Part shown: positions 1 through 8,200 of the stretch, piece after piece
Layout of the letters: every line of letters begins with the position of its first letter
Numbering within the stretch: the stretch's first letter is position 1
NCBI GenBank assembly: GCA_051953655.1
Contig: JBQCIO010000178.1
Span: 1-16,094, forward strand
Length of the DNA stretch: 16,094 nucleotides
Direction: 5' to 3'
Source of the DNA: JBQCHF01 sp051953655
GTDB lineage: Bacteria; Actinomycetota; Actinomycetes; Motilibacterales; Motilibacteraceae
Notes under the pieces: generated by a model
Databases searched by the model: none
What the model saw: the letters and a program-made list of their open reading frames with translations, nothing else
Told to the model about the DNA's origin: nothing
Translations under genes and position numbers: made by a program

Positions 1-1
1 G

Positions 2-154
2 GGCCAGATCGCCCTCTACGCCGCCATCGCCGCCTTCGCCGGCGCCGCCCTCTTCCTCATCCTGGGCATCCTCGGCCTGATCCACCGCGGCCACACCCCC
101 ACCGAGGCAGAGCTCCTGCTCGGCTCGCGCCAGCCGGCTCCCGTCGAGATCTGA
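2..154 (+). CDS. C-terminal end of an integral membrane protein (partial)
   Basis: The reading frame is open from the window edge to a TGA, giving the last 50 residues of a protein whose start lies outside. It shows one long hydrophobic segment (about residues 2-27 of the fragment, rich in Ala, Leu, Ile and Gly), then a polar tail containing HRGHTPTEAELL and ending in APVEI. This looks like the last transmembrane helix and cytoplasmic tail of a transporter or permease. The family cannot be named from so short a piece. A strong hairpin follows 19 bases after the stop, so the gene probably ends its transcript there. Confidence 0.6.
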   Translation, partial: GQIALYAAIAAFAGAALFLILGILGLIHRGHTPTEAELLLGSRQPAPVEI

Positions 155-173
155 CGCAGAGCCCAGCAGGAAC

Positions 174-207
174 ACAGGGCCCGCACCCACCAGGGTGCGG
201 GCCCTGT
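174..207. terminator. Strong hairpin terminator, probably bidirectional
   Basis: A perfect 15-bp inverted repeat (acagggcccgcaccc and its complement) encloses a 4-base loop, acca. It lies between the end of the upstream plus-strand gene (stop at 152-154) and the end of the minus-strand channel gene (stop at 227-229). It can therefore end transcripts from both sides. No clear U-tract follows, which is common for actinobacterial terminators. Confidence 0.85.
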
Positions 208-226
208 CACGTGCGCCGGGGCGAAG

Positions 227-1552
227 TCAGCCGTCGTCCCCTCCATCGTCGCCGTCGGGCACTTCTGAGCCATCGGGCCCATCTGAGCCCTCGTCCACGC
301 TGCCGTCGCTGCGCACCCGCGCCGGGTCGAGCGGCGAGGGCGGCTCCTGGACGGGGTGCTCGCCCTCCGGCCCGGTGAACATGCTGGCCCGCGCCTCGGC
401 CGCACTGGAGCCGGAGAACAGCCCGGGCGCCCCGTCCTGCCGCAGCCGCCGCGGCGAGCGCAGGTCGACCTCCCGGGCCTGCACCGGGCTGGCGTCGATC
501 CGCATCCGCGGCAGGGCGGCGTTGTGCTCGGTCTGCAGCCAGCCGACCAGCCGCTCGCGCACCAGGCAGCGCAGGTCGAACAGCCGGCCGGCGTCGGTCG
601 CGCTCACCAGCGCCCGCAGCCGGACGAACGAGCCGACCGCGTCGGTGACCTGGAGGACCCCCACCCGCCGGTCCCACAGGTCGGTGCTGCCGAGGATGCT
701 GTCCAGCTGCTCGCGCATCCGGTCCACCGGCACCGACCAGTCGACGTCGAGCTCCACCGTCCCGATGACGGCGGACGTGCGCCGGGTCCAGTTCTGGTAG
801 GGGTTCGCGGTGAACCACGAGCACGGCAGCATGAGCCGCCGGTCGTCCCAGAGGTGGACCACCACGTAGGTCAAGGTGATGTCCTCGACCCGGCCCCACT
901 CCTCCTGCACCACCAGCACGTCGTCCACACGGACCGCGTCGCTGAAGGCGATCTGCAGGCCGGCGAACACGTTGCCGAGGGTCGTCTGCGCGGCCAGGCC
1001 GGCGACGACGCCCAGGACGCCCGCGGAGAACAGGACGCTGGTGCCCGCCGCGCGAGCGGCGGGGAACGTCATGAGCATGGCGGCCACGGCGATGATGGCG
1101 ACCACGGCGACGGTGATCCGGCGGACGACGGTGACCTGGGTGCGCACCCGCCGCGCCCGCCGGTTGTCGGCCACGTCGAGCCGGTAGTGGGCCGTGGCCA
1201 CGTCCTCGGCGACGAAGACGAGCACCGCGATGAGCCAGGCCGTGGAGGCGATGAGCAGCAGGCCGAGGGCGTGCAGGAGCGGCTCGCGCCACACCCCCTT
1301 GCCGGTGCCCAGCCGCAGCACCAGCAGCACGGCACCGACGACGAGCGTGGCCCGCAGCGGCCAGCGCCCTCGCCGGGACAGGTCCGCGGCGACCGGCGAG
1401 CGCCGGCCGATCCGTCGCACGAGGGCGCCCAGGGCCATGGCGACGGCCATGGCCCAGACCGCGGCGAGCACCGCGAGCGCGGCGATCTGCGGTCCCTGAT
1501 GGCGCAGCGGCGGCACGTCGGCGAGCAGGAGCGATGCCGCACTCGCGCCCAC
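227..1552 (-). CDS. MscS-family mechanosensitive ion channel
   Basis: This 441-residue protein is predicted to open as a pressure valve in the cytoplasmic membrane during hypo-osmotic shock. Hydrophobic helices lie at about residues 20-46, 66-82, 93-116 and 146-163. They are followed by the MscS pore helix and beta-domain signature at about 175-216 (AGVLGVVAGLAAQTTLGNV, then GLQIAFSDAVRVDDVLVV). A mixed soluble domain follows (about 217-360). The last 40 or so residues form an acidic Asp/Gly/Ser-rich tail that is probably disordered. The GTG start at 1550-1552 is supported by GAGGAGGAGG ending about 3 bases upstream on the minus strand. It is divergent from the P450 gene and convergent with the first gene. 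The family is clear. The exact subfamily is not, as it has more helices than E. coli MscS and resembles YnaI/YbdG-like proteins only in outline. Confidence 0.88.
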   Translation of the reverse strand: MGASAASLLLADVPPLRHQGPQIAALAVLAAVWAMAVAMALGALVRRIGRRSPVAADLSRRGRWPLRATLVVGAVLLVLRLGTGKGVWREPLLHALGLLLIASTAWLIAVLVFVAEDVATAHYRLDVADNRRARRVRTQVTVVRRITVAVVAIIAVAAMLMTFPAARAAGTSVLFSAGVLGVVAGLAAQTTLGNVFAGLQIAFSDAVRVDDVLVVQEEWGRVEDITLTYVVVHLWDDRRLMLPCSWFTANPYQNWTRRTSAVIGTVELDVDWSVPVDRMREQLDSILGSTDLWDRRVGVLQVTDAVGSFVRLRALVSATDAGRLFDLRCLVRERLVGWLQTEHNAALPRMRIDASPVQAREVDLRSPRRLRQDGAPGLFSGSSAAEARASMFTGPEGEHPVQEPPSPLDPARVRSDGSVDEGSDGPDGSEVPDGDDGGDDG

Positions 1553-1701
1553 GCGCCTCCTCCTCGTCGGTCCCTCGAAGCCGATGCCTCAGCCACGATG
1601 TCGAGGCCACGCCGTCGCGCTGTCCCCTACCCGGACCCTCCGGCCGTCACGCACCCGCCGGCTCCGCGCCTACCCCGCGGCGCCGGGGGTAGCGGCACGG
1701 G
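1553..1701. promoter_or_regulatory. Divergent intergenic region between the mscS-like and P450 genes
   Basis: This 149-base gap must hold promoters for both divergent genes. On the minus side the polypurine Shine-Dalgarno of the channel gene is obvious at about 1556-1566. No convincing -35/-10 pair is visible on either strand. At 1671-1691 an inverted repeat (tacccc ... ggggta, 9-base loop) overlaps the only candidate ribosome site (gggggt) of the P450 gene. An in-frame TAG at 1690-1692 closes the P450 frame upstream. Confidence 0.5.
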
Positions 1702-2985
1702 GTGCTGCTCCCCGACGCCACGCTGGCGCTGCTCCGCCGCCCCTACGACACCCTCCCCGCCCTGCGCCGGCGCGACGGCGGAGCCGCGGAGGTGCGGCTG
1801 CTCGGCGAGCGCGCCCTCGTCGTCGGCGGCGCGGACGGCGTGCGGCTCTTCTACGACGACACCCGGATGCGTCGCGCCGGTGCCGTGCCGAAGCCGCTGC
1901 AGCGGACCCTCTTCGGCGACGGCCCGGTGCACGTCCTCGACGACGAGCTGCACCGGCAGCGCAAGGCGATGTTCGTCCGCTCCGTCGCCGACCCGGCTGC
2001 CGTGACCGCGCTGGCGCAGACCGCGGACGAGGAGTGGCTGCGCGCCGCGGTGCGCTGGGTCGGGGCGCCGCGGGTCGTCCTCTTCGACGAGGCCGTCGCG
2101 GCGCTGACCGACGCCGTCTGCCGGTGGGCCGGCGTCCCCCTCACCCCGGGCGAGGCCCCGCGCCGCGCGCGCGACCTGGCGGCCGTCGTCGACGGCTTCG
2201 GCAGCGTCGGCGTCGAGCACGTGCGGGCCCGCCGGGCCCGGCGCCGGCTGGAGCACTGGGCCGGCGACGTCGTCCGGGCCGTCCGGTCCGGGCAGCTCCG
2301 CCCGGCCGAGGGCTCGGTGCTGGCCGCCGTCACCACGCACCGCGACGCCGGCGGGGGGCTGCTGGACGACAGGACCGCCGCCGTGGAGCTGCTCAACGTG
2401 CTGCGACCCACCGTGGCGGTCGCCTGGTTCGTCGTGGCCGGCGCCGTGGCCCTGCACGAGCACCCGGCCTGGCGTGCACCTGCGGCCCAGGGGGATCCGG
2501 CCACGCTCGAGGCCCTGGCCCACGAGGTGCGGCGCACGCACCCGTTCGTTCCCGCGCTGGCCGCCCGGGCCCGCGCCCGCTTCACCTGGCAGGGCCGCAC
2601 CGTGCACGCCGGCCAGCTGGTGGTCCTCGACGTCGAGGGCACCGACCACGACCCCGACCGCTTCCCGAACCCGGAGTCCTTCGACCCCGGCAGGTGGCTC
2701 GACGCCGCCGGCCGGTTCGTCGGCCCCGACCCGTTCAGCTACGTCCCCCAGGGCGGCGGAGACGTCTCCGCGGGCCACCGCTGCCCGGGCGAGCGGGCCA
2801 CCATCGCCCTGATCGCCGGCGCGCTGCGCGTCCTCGCGGCGCTCTCCTACGACCTCTCGGAGCAGGACCTCCGGGTGGACAGGTCCCGGCTCCCCACGCG
2901 GCCGGCGAGCGGCGTCGCGCTCACCGACGTCGGCGTGGACCTGCGGGAGACCGCCCCGCACCAGCATCCGGTGGTGCTGCCCTGA
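1702..2985 (+). CDS. CYP152-family cytochrome P450 (H2O2-dependent fatty-acid peroxygenase or decarboxylase)
   Basis: This 427-residue soluble haem-thiolate protein is close to full length for CYP152. Family members use H2O2 directly to hydroxylate fatty acids at alpha/beta carbons, or decarboxylate them to terminal alkenes. Visible marks are NVLRPTVAVAWFV in the I helix, with the Arg-Pro pair (R235-P236) that replaces the usual acid-Thr pair and binds the substrate carboxylate; ALHEHP; ExxR at E275-R278; GTDHDPDRF; and the haem loop VPQGGGDVSAGHRCPGE with Cys361 as axial ligand. At the position that is Gln85 in P450 BS-beta and His85 in OleT, this protein has His77, with Phe71 matching Phe79. 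The GTG start is constrained by a TAG 9 bases upstream, and its ribosome site is weak. The family call is firm. The hydroxylase versus decarboxylase choice is open. Confidence 0.9.
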   Translation: MLLPDATLALLRRPYDTLPALRRRDGGAAEVRLLGERALVVGGADGVRLFYDDTRMRRAGAVPKPLQRTLFGDGPVHVLDDELHRQRKAMFVRSVADPAAVTALAQTADEEWLRAAVRWVGAPRVVLFDEAVAALTDAVCRWAGVPLTPGEAPRRARDLAAVVDGFGSVGVEHVRARRARRRLEHWAGDVVRAVRSGQLRPAEGSVLAAVTTHRDAGGGLLDDRTAAVELLNVLRPTVAVAWFVVAGAVALHEHPAWRAPAAQGDPATLEALAHEVRRTHPFVPALAARARARFTWQGRTVHAGQLVVLDVEGTDHDPDRFPNPESFDPGRWLDAAGRFVGPDPFSYVPQGGGDVSAGHRCPGERATIALIAGALRVLAALSYDLSEQDLRVDRSRLPTRPASGVALTDVGVDLRETAPHQHPVVLP

Positions 2986-2999
2986 GCCGACCCTTCGGC
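2986..2999 (+). terminator. Small hairpin after the P450 gene (weak terminator candidate)
   Basis: A 5-bp stem, gccga/tcggc, with a ccct loop starts directly after the P450 stop codon. It is short and lacks a U-tract, so it may be chance. The 234-base gap to the next gene nevertheless implies a transcription end and a new promoter in this region. Confidence 0.25.
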
Positions 3000-3090
3000 C
3001 TGCTTGACGAGGGCTGAACCGGAGGGCGAGGCTCCTGACCGGCCCCTCACCGGCTCAGAGGACGCCTCGCGGACAAAGGGGACTTCCGGC

Positions 3091-3104
3091 GGGACCGAGG
3101 TCCC
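3091..3104. promoter_or_regulatory. DosR/DevR-like binding site upstream of narK
   Basis: GGGACCGAGGTCCC is a perfect dyad with 6-bp arms (GGGACC/GGTCCC) and a 2-base spacer. The mycobacterial DosR box has the same geometry: GGGACT, two A/T bases, AGTCCC. A further half-site, GGGACT, lies at 3079-3084, 12 bases upstream and in the same orientation. The box ends 115 bases before the narK ATG. A weak -10-like stretch (cctatc, about 3115-3120) follows, so the box would overlap a -35 region, as activator sites of this family often do. In Mycobacterium tuberculosis, narK2 is a known member of the hypoxia/NO-responsive DosR regulon. That makes the match meaningful, but the regulator itself is not in this window. 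Confidence 0.55.
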
Positions 3105-3219
3105 TGCTGCCGTGCCTATCGGCCGACGAACCTGGGGTCGACCCGGTCGCTCCGGGAACGGCCCTCACGCGATCCGGGGGGATGCCGTGCGAGCGACGCC
3201 ACGACCCGAGAGGGACCCG

Positions 3220-4461
3220 ATGTCCGCCACCGCGCACGCCAGCGCACCGACCCCCGCCGCGCCGGCACCCGCCCCCACCGTCAGCGAGAGCCGCCGCGTC
3301 ACGATGCTCGTGATGGCGACGGTCGGCTTCGCCCTCAACTTCTGGGCCTGGGCGCTGCTGTCGCCGTTGGGCACGCGGTTCAAGGAGTCGCTCGGCCTCA
3401 GCTCGTTCCAGCAGGCGCTGCTGGTGGCGGTGCCCGTCGTCGTGGGCTCGGTCGGACGCATCCCGGTGGGCGCGCTGACCGACCGCTTCGGCGGCCGCAT
3501 CATGTTCCCGGTGATCTCCCTGGTCACGATCGTCCCGGTGCTCTACCTCGGCCTGTTCGGCCACGACTCGCTGGCCGCCCTGCTCGTCGGCGGGTTCTTC
3601 CTCGGCATCGCCGGCACCGCCTTCGCCGTCGGCGTCCCGTTCGTGAACGCCTGGTTCCCGCCCCAGCGCCGCGGATTCGCCATCGGGGTGTTCGGCGCCG
3701 GCATGGGCGGCACCGCGATCAGCGCGCTCACCACGGTCAAGCTGGCCAAGGCGCACGGCCTCCAGACCCCGTTCGTCATCACCGCGATCGCCCTCGGCAT
3801 CTACGGCGTCGTCGCCGCGCTGGTGCTGCGCGACGCCCCCGGCCGGGTCGTGCCGACCGAGCCGCTCAGCCGCCGTCTCGCCTCGGTGCTCAAGCTCCCC
3901 GTCACCTGGCAGGCCTCCGCCCTCTACGCCGTCGGCTTCGGCGGCTACGTCGCCTTCAGCGTCTACCTGCCCACCTACCTCAAGACCGCCTACGGCCTCA
4001 CCCAGTCCGACGCGGCCAACCGGATGGCCGGGTTCGTGCTCCTGGCCGTGATCATGCGGCCGGTCGGCGGCTGGCTCTCGGACCGCCTGCGTCCGACCTC
4101 GGTGCTGCTCGCCGCGTTCGCGGTGGTCGTCGTCGGCGCCCTGGTGCAGTCCACGACCCCGGACCTGAAGCCGCTGGGCACCATCGCCTTCCTCGCCATG
4201 GCCGCCGCGCTCGGCGCTGCCAGCGGCGCGACCTTCGCCCTGGTCGCCCTGCTGGCACCGGCCAACAAGGTCGGCGCGGTGACCGGGGTGGTCGGCGCGG
4301 CCGGCGGTCTCGGCGGGTTCGTGCCCCCGCTGGTCATGGGCTCCATCTACGGCCGCAACGGCGACTACGGCCTCGGCCTGGTCCTGCTCGCCGTCGTCGC
4401 CGGCGCCGCCCTGCTCCTCGCGCTCGGCATGGGCCGCAGGGCCCAGCGGGCCACGGTGTGA
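3220..4461 (+). CDS. narK: NarK-type nitrate/nitrite transporter (MFS)
   Basis: This 413-residue, 12-helix major facilitator protein is predicted to import nitrate, export nitrite, or exchange the two across the cytoplasmic membrane, feeding the nitrate reductase encoded downstream. After a polar Ala/Pro-rich N-terminus, helices begin at about residue 28. The two substrate-binding arginines of the family are present: R80 in GSVGRIPVG (E. coli R89) and R280 in AVIMRPVGG (E. coli R305). Glycine-rich nitrate-signature helices are GVFGAGMGGTAIS (about 157-169) and GAAGGLGGFVPP (about 359-370). The MFS loop motif GALTDRFGGR follows helix 2. The ATG at 3220 has gagaggga 4-5 bases upstream. An open frame extends upstream to 3004 but that stretch is not membrane-like or NarK-like. 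The hemerythrin gene follows after 29 bases, so the two probably share a transcript. The upstream DosR-like box suggests hypoxic or NO control. Confidence 0.93.
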   Translation: MSATAHASAPTPAAPAPAPTVSESRRVTMLVMATVGFALNFWAWALLSPLGTRFKESLGLSSFQQALLVAVPVVVGSVGRIPVGALTDRFGGRIMFPVISLVTIVPVLYLGLFGHDSLAALLVGGFFLGIAGTAFAVGVPFVNAWFPPQRRGFAIGVFGAGMGGTAISALTTVKLAKAHGLQTPFVITAIALGIYGVVAALVLRDAPGRVVPTEPLSRRLASVLKLPVTWQASALYAVGFGGYVAFSVYLPTYLKTAYGLTQSDAANRMAGFVLLAVIMRPVGGWLSDRLRPTSVLLAAFAVVVVGALVQSTTPDLKPLGTIAFLAMAAALGAASGATFALVALLAPANKVGAVTGVVGAAGGLGGFVPPLVMGSIYGRNGDYGLGLVLLAVVAGAALLLALGMGRRAQRATV

Positions 4462-4490
4462 GCGGGACGTCCTCGAACGGGAGGCGGGAC

Positions 4491-5015
4491 ATGTGCGAGT
4501 ACTGCGGCTGCCAGGCCGTCGAGGCGATCGAGGTCCTCACCGCCGAGCACGACGCCGTCGTGAACCTCATCGGCACCGCGAGGACCGCCGCCCAGCAGGG
4601 CGACGTCGCCACCGCCGCCGCCACCGCCCGCGACATCGCCGCGGTGCTGGCCCCGCACACGGTCGTCGAGGAGGAGGGCCTCTTCCCCGCGCTGGCCGAG
4701 GAGAGCGAGGACCACGCCGGGCACATCGAGCAGCTGCGGGCCGAGCACCGGAGCATCGAGGCCGTGCTCGCCGAGGCCGTCGACGCCCCCGCTCCGCTGG
4801 GCGTGCCGCTCGACCCCGCCTGGCCGGCCCGGCTGCTGGACGCCCTCGAGCTGCTGCGCGACCACATCCTCAAGGAGCAGGACGGCGCCTTCCCGGCCGC
4901 GCTGGCCACCCTCGGACCGGACCAGTGGGCGAGGGTCGACGCGGTCCGGGCCCGGGTCGTCGCCCTCTGGGAGGCACCCGGCGCCGCCAGGTGGGGGACG
5001 ACAGCGGCCCGCTGA
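4491..5015 (+). CDS. Hemerythrin HHE domain protein with N-terminal Cys cluster
   Basis: This 174-residue, mostly helical cytoplasmic protein carries a di-iron hemerythrin fold. Likely iron ligands are H20 (AEHDAV), H56 and E60 (PHTVVE), H78 or H75, H86 (AEHRSI), and H125 with E129 (DHILKEQ). This is the H...HxxxE...H...H...HxxxE pattern of bacterial hemerythrins that bind O2, sense redox state or handle NO. The protein begins MCEYCGCQ, with Cys at 2, 5 and 7. The cluster might bind metal or act as a redox switch. I recall this start from other actinobacterial hemerythrin proteins, but its role is unknown to me. The ATG at 4491 has GGGAGG 6 bases upstream, better than a GTG at 4458 that would overlap narK. 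It sits between narK and narG and ends before a strong terminator, so it is probably co-transcribed with narK. A role in O2/NO handling during nitrate respiration is inference. Confidence 0.88.
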   Translation: MCEYCGCQAVEAIEVLTAEHDAVVNLIGTARTAAQQGDVATAAATARDIAAVLAPHTVVEEEGLFPALAEESEDHAGHIEQLRAEHRSIEAVLAEAVDAPAPLGVPLDPAWPARLLDALELLRDHILKEQDGAFPAALATLGPDQWARVDAVRARVVALWEAPGAARWGTTAAR

Positions 5016-5044
5016 CCAGCAGCTCGTCCGCCTGGAACACCTAC

Positions 5045-5078
5045 CGAGGACCCCGGAGCCACCGCTCCGGGGTCCTCG
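5045..5078 (+). terminator. Strong hairpin terminator after narK-hemerythrin
   Basis: A perfect 15-bp stem (cgaggaccccggagc and its complement) with a 4-base cacc loop starts 29 bases after the hemerythrin stop. Its form matches the hairpin at 174-207. It marks the end of the narK-hemerythrin unit and implies that narGHJI has its own promoter downstream. Confidence 0.85.
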
Positions 5079-5208
5079 TCGTCGTGCCGTCGCAACCGCT
5101 GCGGATTGCACGATTCGTGCGACCGAAGTGGCTCGTGAGGGTGGACCGGCCGGGCCCACCGGGACAGGATGCGGACAGACCGCCGGCAGCGATGCAGGGG
5201 AGGCACGG
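5079..5208 (+). promoter_or_regulatory. narG promoter and leader region
   Basis: The 130 bases between the terminator and narG include a locally less GC-rich stretch (about 5101-5120). This contains a dyad at 5108-5120, GCACGA-T-TCGTGC, with 6-bp arms around one central base. It overlaps a possible -35 (ttgcac, 5106-5111), but no good -10 is seen at the right distance. An imperfect dyad (ggtgg ... ccacc) lies at 5140-5160. No copy of the GGGACC dyad found upstream of narK is present. The narG ribosome site aggggagg is at 5196-5203. Confidence 0.45.
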
Positions 5209-8200
5209 GTGAGGGTCCAGACGGGGGCCAGCACGGATCCGACGAGCGAGCGCCTGCGGGCGGACGGGCGGGTGCCGGGCCCCGACGGGCCGGCCGCCGA
5301 CGCGCTCCTCGCCGCAGGACGCTTCTTCCGCCGCGACGAGAGCAGCCCGGACGGGCGCGCGGTCTTCAAGCAGGGCGGGCGCGCCGGCGACGTCTTCTAC
5401 CGCGACCGCTGGAGCCACGACAAGGTCGTGCGCTCCACCCACGGGGTCAACTGCACCGGCTCGTGCTCGTGGAAGGTCTACGTCAAGGACGGGATCATCA
5501 CCTGGGAGAGCCAGCAGACCGACTACCCGTCGGTCGGCTCGGACACCCCCGAGTACGAGCCGCGCGGCTGCCCCCGTGGTGCCGCCTTCTCCTGGTACAC
5601 CTACTCCCCCACCCGGGTCCGCTTCCCCTACGCCCGCGGCGTGCTCGTGGAGATGTACCGCGAGGCCAAGCACCGCCTCGGCGACCCGGTGCTCGCCTGG
5701 GCGGACATCCAGAACGACCCCGAGCGCCGTCGCCGCTACCAGCGGGCCCGCGGCAAGGGCGGGCACGTGCGGGTGAGCTGGGACGAGGCGGTCGAGATCA
5801 TCGCCGCCGCGCACGTGCACACCATCAACGCGTACGGGCCCGACCGGATCGCCGGCTTCTCCCCCATCCCGGCGATGTCGATGGTGTCGCACGCGGTGGG
5901 CTCGCGGTTCATCGAGCTCACCGGCGGGTGCATGACCTCGTTCTACGACTGGTACGCCGACCTGCCGGTGGCCAGCCCGCAGGTCTTCGGAGACCAGACC
6001 GACGTGCCCGAGTCCGGCGACTGGTGGAACGCCTCCTACCTGCTCGTGTGGGGCTCCAACGTGCCCGTCACCCGCACCCCCGACGCCCACTGGATGGCTG
6101 AGGCGCGCTACCGCGGCCAGAAGGTCGTCGTGGTCTCGCCGGACTACGCCGACGCCGTGAAGTTCGCCGACGAGTGGGTGCCGGCCCAGCCCGGCACTGA
6201 CGCCGCCCTGGCCATGGCGATGGGCCACGTCATCCTGCGCGAGTGCTACGTGAAGCGGCGGGTGCCGTTCTTCGTCGACTACGCCCAGCGCTACACCGAC
6301 CTGCCGTTCCTGGTCACCCTCGACGAGCACGACACCGAGGACGGGAAGGCCCGTTACGTGCCCGGCAAGATGCTGCGCGAGTCCGACCTCGGCAGCGAGC
6401 GCGAGGGCGCCGAGTGGCGGCCGACGGTGATGGACGGCCGCACCGGGCAACCGGTCGCGCCCAACGGGACGCTGGGCGACCGGTGGACCGGCGAGGGCGA
6501 GGGGCGCTGGAACCTCGACCTCGGCGACGTCGTGCCGCAGCTCACCGTGGCCGGCGAGGGCAGCGAGGCCGTCGAGGTGCTGCTGCCCCGCTTCGACCTG
6601 CCCGAGGACCTGCCCGCGAGCGAGCGGGTGCTGCGCCGCGGCGTGCCGGTCCGCCGGGTCGGCGGCCGGCTCGTGACCACGGTGCTCGACCTGATGCTGG
6701 CCCAGTACGGCGCCGCCCGGCCGGGGCTGCCCGGCCAGTGGCCCGCCGCCTACGACGACGCGTCGGAGCCCTACACCCCCGCCTGGCAGGAGCAGATCAC
6801 GTCGGTTCCCGCGGCGCAGGTGGTGCGCATCGCCCGCGAGCTGGCCGACAACGCCCAGCGTTCCGGCGGCCGCAACATGATCATCATGGGTGGTGGCATC
6901 TGCCAGTGGTTCCACGCCGACGCCACCTACCGCGCGGTGCTGGCCGTGCTCATGCTGACGGGGTCGATGGGCCGCAACGGCGGCGGCTGGGCGCACTACG
7001 TCGGGCAGGAGAAGTGCCGGCCGGTCACCGGCTGGGCCACGATGGCGATGGCCACCGACTGGCAGCGCCCGCCGCGGCAGATGATCGGGACGGCGTACTG
7101 GTACGTGCACACCGACCAGTGGCGCTACGACGGCTACCGGGCCGACGCCCTGGCCTCGCCGCTCGCCCGCGGACAGTTCGCCGGCAAGCACACGATGGAC
7201 ACCATCACCCAGTCCACGCGGCTGGGCTGGATGCCGTCCTACCCGCAGTTCGACCGGAACCCGCTCGAGCTGGCCGACGAGGCAGAGGCGGCCGGCCAGG
7301 ACATCGGCTCCTACGTGACGCAGGAGCTGGCCGAGGGCCGGCTGCGGTTCGCCGTCGAGGACCCCGACGCGCCGGAGAACTGGCCCCGGGTGCTCACGCT
7401 GTGGCGGGCCAACCTGCTCGGTTCCTCATCCAAGGGCAACGAGTACTTCCTCAAGCACCTGCTGGGGACGCACTCGAGCGTGCGGGCCGAGCAGACCCCG
7501 CCGGACCTGCGCCCGCAGGACGTGGCCTGGCGGCAGGAGGCGCCCGAGGGCAAGCTCGACCTCCTGCTGTCGCTCGACTTCCGGATGACCAGCTCCACCC
7601 TGCTGTCGGACGTCGTGCTCCCGGCCGCCACCTGGTACGAGAAGCACGACCTCAACACCACCGACATGCACCCGTTCATCCACGCGTTCAACGCGGCGAT
7701 CGACCCGCCGTGGGAGACCCGCTCGGACTTCGACGCCTTCCAGGCGATCGCCCGCCGGTTCAGCGAGCTGGCCGCCACCCACCTCGGGGTCCGACGCGAC
7801 GTCGTGGCCACGCCGCTGCAGCACGACTCCCCCGGCGAGACCGGGCAGCCCGGCGGCGTCGTCCGCGACTGGCGGGACGGGCAGGTGCCGCCGGTCCCCG
7901 GCCGCACCATGCCGGCGTTCGCGGTCGTGGAGCGCGACTACCCGGGCCTGGCCGACCGGATGGCCTCGCTCGGCCCGCTGGTCGACCGGCTCGGCGTCAC
8001 CACCAAGGGCGTGACCTACCACGTGCAGGAGGAGGTGGCCGACCTCGGCAGCCGCAACGGCGTCATGCTCGGCGGGTCCGGCGACGGTCGTCCCGCGCTG
8101 GACACCGACGTCAAGATGGCCGAGGCGATCCTCGCGCTGTCCGGCACCACCAACGGCCGCCTCGCCGTGCAGGGCTACCGCACCTCGCAGACGAGGATCG

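Noticed and set aside
207..1610. A 467-residue minus-strand frame overlapping the MscS-like gene
   Set aside because: It is Arg/Ala/Gly-rich with no recognisable domain, and the other minus-strand frame gives a clear channel protein with a strong ribosome site.
3004..3219. N-terminal extension of the narK frame to 3004
   Set aside because: The extension is Arg/Gly/Pro-rich without homology to NarK, covers the DosR-like box, and the ATG at 3220 has a good ribosome site.
5128..5208. A longer narG start at the GTG at 5128
   Set aside because: No ribosome site precedes it and the added 27 residues do not resemble NarG. The GTG at 5209 has aggggagg at ideal spacing.
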